Shown here: piece after piece, positions 1 to 4,759 of the stretch
Position numbering within the stretch: position 1 is the first letter of the stretch
How the letters are laid out: the number at the start of each line of letters is the position of its first letter
From: an uncultured Clostridia bacterium
GTDB taxonomy: Bacteria > Bacillota > Clostridia > Peptostreptococcales > Anaerovoracaceae
Length of the DNA: 6,605 nucleotides
NCBI GenBank assembly: GCA_938009115.1
Contig: CALLHZ010000098.1
Location: 1-6,605, forward strand
Reading direction: 5' to 3'
Notes under the pieces: model-generated
Told to the model about the DNA's origin: nothing
The model's input: the letters and a program-made list of their open reading frames with translations, nothing else
Databases searched by the model: none
Made by a program: the position numbers and the translations under genes

Positions 1-15
1 ATTTCCCGGGCCGGA

Positions 16-447
16 TTACATTTCGTCCAGAAGGTGGACGCGCCTGGCATGCCGGTCTCCCTCGAAGCTGTTGTCCAGCCAGGTATTCACGATCTCCTTG
101 GCTTCAGTCGGAGCAAGGATGCGCCCGCCGAGAGCCAGGATGTTGGCGTTATTGTGTTTCTTGGCCATTTCCGCCATAAAGCAGTTGGTCGCCACAGCGC
201 AGCGGATGCCCTTGACTTTATTGCAAGCAATGGAGATCCCTACGCCGGTGCCGCAGAAAGCCACGCCGCAGTCGGCCTCTCCCGCCATGACAGCATCGCC
301 GATGCGCTTGCCGAAAACCGGGTAATCCACCGATTCCTCGGAATGAGTCCCCAGGTCCAGGACTTCGAATCCTCTTTGAATCAGATGCTTTTCGATTTCT
401 TCTTTCAGTGAAAATCCGCCGTGATCGCTGGCCAGTGCTATTTTCAT
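16..447 (-). CDS. rpiB: Ribose-5-phosphate isomerase B (RpiB)
   Basis: Cytosolic enzyme of the non-oxidative pentose phosphate pathway that interconverts ribose-5-phosphate and ribulose-5-phosphate. The 143-residue protein has the usual RpiB/LacAB length and covers the whole fold. Visible family features are the N-terminal ASDHGG (Asp8, His9), the CGTGVG loop with the likely catalytic Cys65, His98 in KKHNNAN, and Arg132 and Arg136 near the C-terminus, which correspond to phosphate-binding arginines in E. coli RpiB. The reading frame stays open far upstream inside sua5, but the start is set by the ATG at 447, preceded by a strong AGGAGG (455-460) with 7 nt spacing and followed at once by the conserved MKIALASDHGG. 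The ATG overlaps the sua5 stop as ATGA, implying translational coupling. It is the last gene of the minus-strand run in this window; no terminator is visible in the 15 nt left. LacA/LacB are less likely given the close match to RpiB. Confidence 0.96.
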   Translation of the reverse strand: MKIALASDHGGFSLKEEIEKHLIQRGFEVLDLGTHSEESVDYPVFGKRIGDAVMAGEADCGVAFCGTGVGISIACNKVKGIRCAVATNCFMAEMAKKHNNANILALGGRILAPTEAKEIVNTWLDNSFEGDRHARRVHLLDEM

Positions 448-1445
448 TTCGATACCTCCTCGATCCGATATCCCGCTGCTTTGAGCATGCGGTTCATGAT
501 GGAAAAGCCGATGGAATCTTCTTCTGAAACCGCGGCCGCCAAAATAAGATCCGCGCCGGTTTCGTCCATCTCGCGCAGCCGGGAGAAGAAATCCCTGGCC
601 ACCAGGTGTTTTTCTGCCTGCCCGTAGAGTAGGGTGCCTACTGCCCGGCCCGCAGCCTCTGCCTGCAAACGCCTTTCTTCTATGGCGCGGGCTACCGCAT
701 CGGAGGAACCTTTGAAAAGGATCATTTCGGCCCGGGGCGCGTAGTGGCGATATTTCATCCCCGGCGCTCTGGGCACAGCTTGCGGATCGGGAGCGCTCAG
801 AATGGCCGGGTCGTAAGCTACTGGGAATCCCAATGCATCTTGGATCTCCTCGGGCGTCACCAGGCCGGGCCGCAGGATCAGAGGAACCTGGCTCGTCAGA
901 TCCAGCACTGTGGATTCGATCCCCACCCGCGAAGGATGTCCGGTGATAATGGCATCGATCCGTCCGTCCAGGTCGTCCCGCACATGCTCCCACCGAGTGG
1001 GGCTCGGATGGCCGGAAAGATTGGCCGAAGGCGCCGCGATGGGCGTTTGGGCCAGCCGGATCAGCTCCAGCGCCGCTGCATTGTCAGGTATGCGCAATGC
1101 CACAGTGGGCAGTCCGCCGGTCGTGGCGTCGGGCACGGCGGCTTTCTTTTTGACCACCAGCGTCAGAGGCCCGGGCCAGAAGCGTTCCGCCAGCATTCCG
1201 AAGGGTTCCGGAAGCTCTTCGGCCAAAAGGGATGCCTCGGAAGGATGAGCCAGGTGGACAATGAGCGGATTATCCGAAGGCCGTCCCTTGGCTTCGTAGA
1301 TAAGCGCTGACGCGCTGGGATTCAAGGCGTCGCCGCCAAGACCGTAGACCGTTTCCGTGGGGAAAGCCACTAAACCGCCTGCAGTGATGATGGCTGCGGC
1401 AAGATGAAGATCTTCAGCGCTTTCGGTGAGGAGTCGCGTCTTCAT
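444..1445 (-). CDS. sua5: L-threonylcarbamoyladenylate synthase, Sua5 type (YrdC plus Sua5 domains)
   Basis: Makes threonylcarbamoyl-AMP from threonine, bicarbonate and ATP, the intermediate that the TsaBDE machinery transfers to A37 of ANN-decoding tRNAs (t6A). The 333-residue length indicates the long two-domain Sua5 form rather than the short TsaC/YrdC form. The YrdC domain (about 10-200) shows PTETVYGLGGDA (29-40), KGRPSDNP (53-60), FWPGPLT (89-95), APSANLSG (138-145), ESTVLDL (177-183) and LRPG (191-194). The inter-domain linker holds the Sua5 hallmark PGMKYRHYAP (228-237), and the C-terminal domain ends in a typical IMNRMLKAA helix (316-324). It starts 2 nt after the prfA stop and overlaps rpiB by 4 nt at its 3' end, so it is almost certainly co-transcribed with both. 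Its own Shine-Dalgarno is weak (GAAGAAG within the prfA end), which suggests coupling to RF1 translation. In Bacillus the equivalent gene is ywlC. Confidence 0.96.
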   Translation of the reverse strand: MKTRLLTESAEDLHLAAAIITAGGLVAFPTETVYGLGGDALNPSASALIYEAKGRPSDNPLIVHLAHPSEASLLAEELPEPFGMLAERFWPGPLTLVVKKKAAVPDATTGGLPTVALRIPDNAAALELIRLAQTPIAAPSANLSGHPSPTRWEHVRDDLDGRIDAIITGHPSRVGIESTVLDLTSQVPLILRPGLVTPEEIQDALGFPVAYDPAILSAPDPQAVPRAPGMKYRHYAPRAEMILFKGSSDAVARAIEERRLQAEAAGRAVGTLLYGQAEKHLVARDFFSRLREMDETGADLILAAAVSEEDSIGFSIMNRMLKAAGYRIEEVSK

Positions 1446-1447
1446 CG

Positions 1448-2515
1448 TTAAAGCTTCTTCAGTTTCTCAGCCTGGTCGCCGGTGATGAGCGCGTCGACGA
1501 TCTCATCGATGTCTCCGTCCAGAAACCCGTCCAGCCGGTAGATCGTCATGCCGATCCGGTGATCGGAGACCCTGCCCTGGGGAAAATTGTAGGTGCGGAT
1601 GCGCTCAGAACGGTCTCCGGTGCCCACCTGGCTTTTTCGGGCTTCCGACTGTTCTTCGTGCTGCTGCTGCTGCTGCATGTCATACAGGCGCGCCCGCAAG
1701 ACGGCAAAGGCTTTATCTTTGTTTTTGATTTGCGACTTTTCATCCTGGCAGGTGACTACCAGACCTGTAGGCAAATGAGTGAGCCGGACCGCAGAGTCCG
1801 TCGTGTTGACCGACTGTCCGCCGTGGCCGCTGGAGCGGTAGACGTCCACCCGCACGTCGTTGGGGTCCAGATCCACTTCTACTTCGTCCACCTCCGGGAG
1901 CACCGCTACCGTGGCCGCAGAGGTGTGTATCCGCCCCTGAGACTCGGTTTCCGGCACCCGCTGGACCCGATGGACCCCGGATTCGTATTTCAGGCGGGAA
2001 TAGGCGCCCCGGCCTTTAATGATCATCACCGCTTCCTTGACGCCGCCGATCCCGGTGTCGTTCAAATCTGTCAGTTCCGTTTTCCACCCTTTGCGTTCCG
2101 CGTAGCGTGTATACATGCGCAGCAGGTCCGCGCCGAAAAGGGCTGCCTCGTCGCCGCCGGTGCCGGCCCGGACTTCAAGGATGACGTTTTTTTCATCATT
2201 CGGATCTTTGGGGATCAAAGCGATTTGAAGGTCACGGGTCAGCGATTCCTTTTTCTCTTCCAGTTCTCCCAGCTCAGCCTTGGCCATGGACCGCATCTCT
2301 TCGCCCAGGCCGTTTTCTTCCAGCATTTCCCGGGTATCAGCCAGATCCTGGAGCAGTTTTTTATACTCCCGGTATCTGGAAACGATCGGTTCCATATCGC
2401 TGAGTTCCCGGATGTGCTTCTGCCAGGCCGTCTGGTTGGCGATCACGTCGGGATCCGACACGGTCATGCTCAGTTCTTCATATTTTTCGAGCAAAAAGTC
2501 TAACTTCTGAAACAT
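1448..2515 (-). CDS. prfA: Peptide chain release factor 1 (RF1)
   Basis: Recognises UAA and UAG in the ribosomal A site and triggers peptidyl-tRNA hydrolysis. At 355 residues it is full length. The N-terminal helical domain (about 1-100) is followed by the codon-recognition domain, with the anticodon-mimic P-x-T motif as PET (188-190) in VPETESQGRIHTS. The catalytic GGQ is at 232-234 in SGHGGQSVNTTDSAVR. The C-terminal RSERIRTYNFPQGRVSDHR (302-320) is characteristic. A P-E-T tripeptide is also found in Bacillus RF1. An uncommon trait is five consecutive glutamines (281-285), encoded by a pure CAG run, in the variable basic linker after the GGQ domain. The ATG at 2515 has AGGA (2522-2525) 6 nt upstream. 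A consensus promoter precedes the gene. prmC, which methylates the GGQ glutamine and often lies next to prfA, is not adjacent on either side here. RF2 is excluded by the motif set and by the lack of a programmed frameshift. Confidence 0.98.
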   Translation of the reverse strand: MFQKLDFLLEKYEELSMTVSDPDVIANQTAWQKHIRELSDMEPIVSRYREYKKLLQDLADTREMLEENGLGEEMRSMAKAELGELEEKKESLTRDLQIALIPKDPNDEKNVILEVRAGTGGDEAALFGADLLRMYTRYAERKGWKTELTDLNDTGIGGVKEAVMIIKGRGAYSRLKYESGVHRVQRVPETESQGRIHTSAATVAVLPEVDEVEVDLDPNDVRVDVYRSSGHGGQSVNTTDSAVRLTHLPTGLVVTCQDEKSQIKNKDKAFAVLRARLYDMQQQQQHEEQSEARKSQVGTGDRSERIRTYNFPQGRVSDHRIGMTIYRLDGFLDGDIDEIVDALITGDQAEKLKKL

Positions 2516-2521
2516 TTTGAT

Positions 2522-2525
2522 TCCT
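2522..2525 (-). promoter_or_regulatory. Ribosome binding site of prfA
   Basis: AGGA on the minus strand, 6 nt before the ATG at 2515. It is a modest but well-placed Shine-Dalgarno that supports this start for RF1. Confidence 0.6.
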
Positions 2526-2571
2526 GTGGTTCTTTCTATGATTATTTAGCAGTTTTTCGCAAACTCGAAAA

Positions 2572-2600
2572 ATTATAGCACATTCTACTGGTGTTCGCAA
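2572..2600 (-). promoter_or_regulatory. Promoter for prfA (sigma-A/sigma-70 type) overlapping the pyrD stop codon
   Basis: On the minus strand a TTGCGA -35 (2595-2600) is separated by exactly 17 nt from a perfect TATAAT -10 (2572-2577). The -10 is preceded by TGC, giving an extended -10. The -35 lies inside the last codons of pyrD and the spacer covers its stop codon. The predicted transcript start is near 2565, giving a leader of about 50 nt before prfA. This is the only sizeable gap in the minus-strand gene run, so the promoter plausibly gives prfA-sua5-rpiB its own transcription, independent of pyrimidine control of pyrKD. No experimental start site is known to me. Confidence 0.72.
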
Positions 2601-3535
2601 CGGAAACCCGGAATCAGTCCCTCCCGGGGAACGGCGCAGCCGATGATCGAAGCCAGGCGGCAGATGCCCAGTCTCTCCATGACGCCGGGGAGTGCCCGGA
2701 TGATATCCCGGCAGGCATAAGGATTTCTCAAATTTTCCGATCCTATGGCCACGGCCGTGGCGCCGGCCATCATCATTTCGATCACATTTTCTGCTGAGGA
2801 TACGCCGCCCATGCCGATGATGGGAACGTCCACAGCTTCGGCCACCTGGCTGACCATGCGAAGGGCCACGGGAAAGACGGCCGGGCCGGAAAGGCCCCCG
2901 GTGATGTTGCCCAGAAGGGGCTTTCCGGTGCGGAGGTCGATCCGCAGGCCGACGAGGGTGTTGATCAGACTGAACCCGTCGGCCCCGGCCGTTCTGCAGG
3001 CCTTGGCGATGGCGGCCACATCTGTCACATTCGGTGAAAGCTTCACGTAGACGGGCTTCGATGTGACGCTTTTTGCCGCCGCCGTGACCGCTGCGGCGCT
3101 TTCGGGAGAAGTACCGAAGCTCATGCCCCCCTCGTGGACATTGGGACAGCTTATATTCAGTTCGATCAAACCCACCTGCTCCGCGCTGTCGACGCGACGG
3201 CAGCATTCCTTGTACTCTTCCAAGGAAAATCCGCCGATGTTTGCGATGAGCTTTTTATGAAATACGGATGCCAGCGCCGGAAGCTCTTCCCGAAGGACGG
3301 CGTCGATACCCGGATTCTGAAGCCCCACGGCATTCAGCATCCCTGCTTCGCATTCTGCGATCCTTGGCTGGGCATTGCCGAAGCGGGGCTCCAATGTCGT
3401 CCCTTTAAAAGAAAAGGTACCCAGAATGTCGATATCGTAAAGCTCCGCATATTCCCGTCCGTAACCGAAGGTGCCGCTGGCGGCGAGGACCGGATTGTCC
3501 AGCTTCAGGCCGCTGAGTACTACACTTGTGTCCAT
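2585..3535 (-). CDS. pyrD: Dihydroorotate dehydrogenase, class 1B catalytic subunit (PyrD/PyrDB)
   Basis: FMN enzyme that oxidises dihydroorotate to orotate, the fourth step of UMP synthesis, passing electrons through PyrK to NAD+. The 316-residue protein is a single TIM barrel of normal class 1B length. Landmarks are NPVLAASGTFGYG (14-26), the flavin-contacting Lys in SFKGTTLEPR (42-51), NAVGLQNPG (68-76), the active-site loop NISCPN with the catalytic base Cys130 (127-132), VKLSPN (164-169), INT (191-193), the GMGG phosphate loop (241-244) and GSENLRNP (265-272). A catalytic cysteine, rather than the serine of class 2 enzymes, together with the adjacent pyrK identifies class 1B. The ATG at 3535 has GAGGAG (3541-3546) 5 nt upstream. 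The start lies 16 nt inside the end of pyrK, so translation is probably coupled. The gene ends in TAG and no convincing terminator follows; prfA comes 69 nt later. Unlike many Firmicutes clusters, pyrE does not follow. Confidence 0.97.
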   Translation of the reverse strand: MDTSVVLSGLKLDNPVLAASGTFGYGREYAELYDIDILGTFSFKGTTLEPRFGNAQPRIAECEAGMLNAVGLQNPGIDAVLREELPALASVFHKKLIANIGGFSLEEYKECCRRVDSAEQVGLIELNISCPNVHEGGMSFGTSPESAAAVTAAAKSVTSKPVYVKLSPNVTDVAAIAKACRTAGADGFSLINTLVGLRIDLRTGKPLLGNITGGLSGPAVFPVALRMVSQVAEAVDVPIIGMGGVSSAENVIEMMMAGATAVAIGSENLRNPYACRDIIRALPGVMERLGICRLASIIGCAVPREGLIPGFRCEHQ

Positions 3536-4281
3536 AGGATCTCCTCTTTGTCAAAGACCGGTCCTTCCTTGCACACCCGGGCCGGCCCCCTGGTCGTGCC
3601 GACGGTGCAGCCCATGCAGGCGCCGAAGCCGCAGCCCATGCGCGCCTCCAGACTGAACTGTCCGGGCAGCGCCGTGGTTTTCCCCGCCAACGCCCGGAGC
3701 ATGGCCAGGGGACCACAGGCGTATATCGAAGTATATTCCTGCGCAGCGCCGTCGCCGATCAGGTCCGTCACAAGTCCCCGGACCCCGGCGCTGCCGTCCC
3801 GGGTCGCAACGCGGACCGAAGAACCCAGATCCCTCAGCTCAACAAAATCTTTCAGCAAAACAGCTTCCTCGGCGCTGTTGAAGCCCAGAATGACAGAAGG
3901 ACTCTTTCCCGCCCGGGCCAGGGCACATGCCAGTCCGTACAGCGATGCGGCGCCGTACCCGCCGCCGATCAGCAAAGGTTTTTCTCCGGACCGGGCGGCG
4001 TCATAGCCCGTACCCAAGCCTGTAAGCACATCGGCCCGGACCCCCGGCGCCCATTGAGCCATGTGGTGTGTGCCCTCGCCCACAGACTTGTACACGATGG
4101 TCATCCGCCCCGGGCGAACTCGATACACTGAGATCGGCCGGCGAAGATACTTCTCCGGAACCGACAGATTGACAAAATCTCCTTCGCCGCGGACCCCCCG
4201 GGTATCCCCGTCCAGATCCATGCGGTACAAGCCGGCGCCCAAGGCCCGGTTGTCCGTTACGATAAAAATATCCTGCCTCAC
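3520..4281 (-). CDS. pyrK: Dihydroorotate dehydrogenase B electron-transfer subunit (PyrK)
   Basis: Iron-sulfur flavoprotein of the heterotetrameric class 1B dihydroorotate dehydrogenase; it carries electrons from PyrD FMN through a [2Fe-2S] cluster and FAD to NAD+. The 253 residues match the family. The N-terminal FAD-binding barrel shows GDFVNLSV (34-41) and RPISVY (48-53). The NAD-binding Rossmann part has LIGGGYGAASLYGLA (104-118) and YACGP (188-191). The C-terminal cluster loop has Cys217, Cys222 and Cys225 in MGCGFGACMGC plus Cys237 in RVCKEGPVF, so all four ligands are present. The start is GTG at 4281, with AAGGAAG (4286-4292) 4 nt upstream. It is preferred over the internal ATG at codon 21 because the earlier residues belong to the conserved first strand. 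It is the first gene of the minus-strand run and overlaps pyrD by 16 nt. I see no PyrR-binding loop or attenuator upstream that would show how it is controlled. Confidence 0.95.
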   Translation of the reverse strand: MRQDIFIVTDNRALGAGLYRMDLDGDTRGVRGEGDFVNLSVPEKYLRRPISVYRVRPGRMTIVYKSVGEGTHHMAQWAPGVRADVLTGLGTGYDAARSGEKPLLIGGGYGAASLYGLACALARAGKSPSVILGFNSAEEAVLLKDFVELRDLGSSVRVATRDGSAGVRGLVTDLIGDGAAQEYTSIYACGPLAMLRALAGKTTALPGQFSLEARMGCGFGACMGCTVGTTRGPARVCKEGPVFDKEEILWTQV

Positions 4282-4327
4282 TTTTCTTCCTTTCCTGCCG
4301 CACCTTTATCCGCTGAAGATACTCCCA

Positions 4328-4339
4328 TTGGATATCCAA
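4328..4339. promoter_or_regulatory. 12-bp perfect palindrome upstream of pyrK (possible operator)
   Basis: TTGGATATCCAA is self-complementary over all 12 bases and lies 47 nt before the pyrK GTG, in the expected leader or promoter-proximal zone. It could bind a dimeric regulator. It matches no operator that I can name with confidence, and short palindromes do arise by chance. Confidence 0.3.
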
Positions 4340-4372
4340 CACCACGCAAGTGCATTATGTCTACCTGTGTTT

Positions 4373-4409
4373 CCCTTTTGGCGAACGTTTATCAACACGT
4401 TCAAAAGGG
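4373..4409. repeat. Bulged inverted repeat (hairpin-forming), 7+6 bp stem
   Basis: CCCTTTT (4373-4379) pairs with AAAAGGG (4403-4409), and GAACGT (4383-4388) pairs with ACGTTC (4397-4402). The left arm has a 3-nt bulge (GGC, 4380-4382) and the loop is 8 nt (TTATCAAC). If pyrK transcription starts further right, this would fold in its 5' leader. No T-tract follows on either strand, so it is not a simple intrinsic terminator. It could be a regulator-binding site or an RNA structure; I cannot assign it. Confidence 0.5.
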
Positions 4410-4441
4410 CTTGCTTTTGGGCCTGAACCCGGTTTTCCCCA

Positions 4442-4478
4442 CACCGGGAGAAAATTGTATACAATTTTCTCCCCGGTG
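4442..4478. repeat. Long palindrome: 28 bp perfect, extended to 37 nt with one bulged base
   Basis: GGGAGAAAATTGTA (4446-4459) is followed directly by its exact reverse complement (4460-4473), with no spacer. CACC (4442-4445) continues the pairing with GGTG (4475-4478) if one C (4474) is bulged. Further out, TTTTCC (4433-4438) pairs with GGAAAA (4485-4490), so the symmetric structure spans about 58 nt. The core ATTGTATACAAT resembles the TNGTnnnACNA-type operators of GntR-family repressors, which is an inference from pattern only. There is no T-run after either arm, which argues against a terminator. It sits between two divergent genes, a natural place for a shared operator. Confidence 0.65.
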
Positions 4479-4481
4479 GGC

Positions 4482-4657
4482 TGTGGAAAAGTGGAATATC
4501 CCAAAAGACTTTATTTACAAGGCTTTCTGCTCTTATTGAATATATTTTGCCCAAAGTTTTCCACAGGTTCTCCCGGGGTTGACGCTTCTTTATTTATCAC
4601 CTCTGTGTTTGCAAGGGGTTTGGGAAACCATTCAGAAGTTATGCAATATTTTCCACA
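4482..4657. repeat. Three exact copies of TTTTCCACA (DnaA-box-like nonamer)
   Basis: TTTTCCACA occurs at 4557-4565 and 4649-4657 on the plus strand and at 4482-4490 on the minus strand. All three satisfy the relaxed DnaA-box pattern TTWTNCACA. TTATCAACA (4389-4397) and TTATTTACA (4511-4519) each differ from that pattern at one position. The copies at 4482 and 4557, and the relaxed arm TTTTCCCCACA at 4433-4443, are each followed within about 10 nt by CCGGG. The repetition is directly visible; DnaA binding is a hypothesis. No dnaA, dnaN or rpmH gene is in the window to support an origin. Confidence 0.5.
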
Positions 4658-4674
4658 AAAATACCTTCAATATA

Positions 4675-4683
4675 TGTTACAAT
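4675..4683 (+). promoter_or_regulatory. Candidate extended -10 promoter for the alanyl-tRNA editing gene
   Basis: TGT-TACAAT is an extended -10 element (TGn plus a 5/6 match to TATAAT). No good -35 lies 16-18 nt upstream, which extended -10 promoters can tolerate. Transcription would begin near 4690, giving a leader of about 70 nt before the ATG at 4760. This placement rules out the in-frame ATG at 4682, which overlaps the -10 itself. Confidence 0.4.
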
Positions 4684-4748
4684 GAACAACGATCATTTTA
4701 TCACACATCCCGGCGGATTTGAACACGAACCGGCTTTGCCCGGCAGAA

Positions 4749-4755
4749 AGGAAGG
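4749..4755 (+). promoter_or_regulatory. Ribosome binding site deciding the alanyl-tRNA editing start
   Basis: AGGAAGG lies 4 nt before the ATG at 4760 (7 nt from its AGGA core). The earlier in-frame ATG at 4682 has no Shine-Dalgarno and its first 26 codons resemble no family sequence, so 4760 is preferred. Confidence 0.75.
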
Positions 4756-4759
4756 CAAC

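Larger units (their letters stand above)
4282..4759. other. Divergent intergenic region between pyrK and the alanyl-tRNA editing gene
   Basis: About 480 nt with no credible gene on either strand. It is visibly richer in A/T than the flanking genes and carries several symmetric elements listed separately: a 12-bp palindrome (4328-4339), a bulged hairpin (4373-4409), a 28-bp perfect palindrome inside a longer inverted repeat (4433-4490), and three copies of TTTTCCACA. It must hold the promoters of both diverging units. For pyrK I find no convincing -35/-10 pair; the best -10-like hexamer is CATAAT on the minus strand near 4353-4358, without a good -35. I see no T-box, PyrR-binding or known riboswitch motif. 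Confidence 0.6.

Noticed and set aside
448..993. In-frame upstream extension of rpiB to about 325 residues
   Set aside because: The extra residues are an R/G/S-rich out-of-frame reading of sua5; the conserved RpiB N-terminus and a strong AGGAGG place the start at 447.
1559..2503. 314-codon open frame on the plus strand antisense to prfA
   Set aside because: It is a shadow frame of the GC-rich prfA gene, with low-complexity composition (many F, R, H, G), no ribosome binding site and no family resemblance; RF1 on the other strand is unmistakable.
2553..2572. Inverted repeat TTTTTCG-N6-CGAAAAA as a terminator after pyrD
   Set aside because: The stem is mostly A/T, only 7 bp, lacks a GC-rich base and overlaps the -10 of the prfA promoter, so it is unlikely to terminate efficiently.
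3134..4006. 290-codon open frame on the plus strand antisense to pyrD and pyrK
   Set aside because: It crosses the boundary of two clearly identified minus-strand genes, has no recognisable motif and is rich in S/P/R as expected of an antisense shadow.
4383..4402. GAAC...GTTC symmetry as a LexA/SOS box
   Set aside because: The half-sites are 12 nt apart, not the 4 nt of the Gram-positive LexA box; they are better explained as the stem of the bulged hairpin.
4579..4607. TTGACG at 4579-4584 as a -35 for the alanyl-tRNA editing gene
   Set aside because: Hexamers at 16-18 nt spacing (CTCTGT, TCTGTG, CTGTGT) do not resemble a -10.
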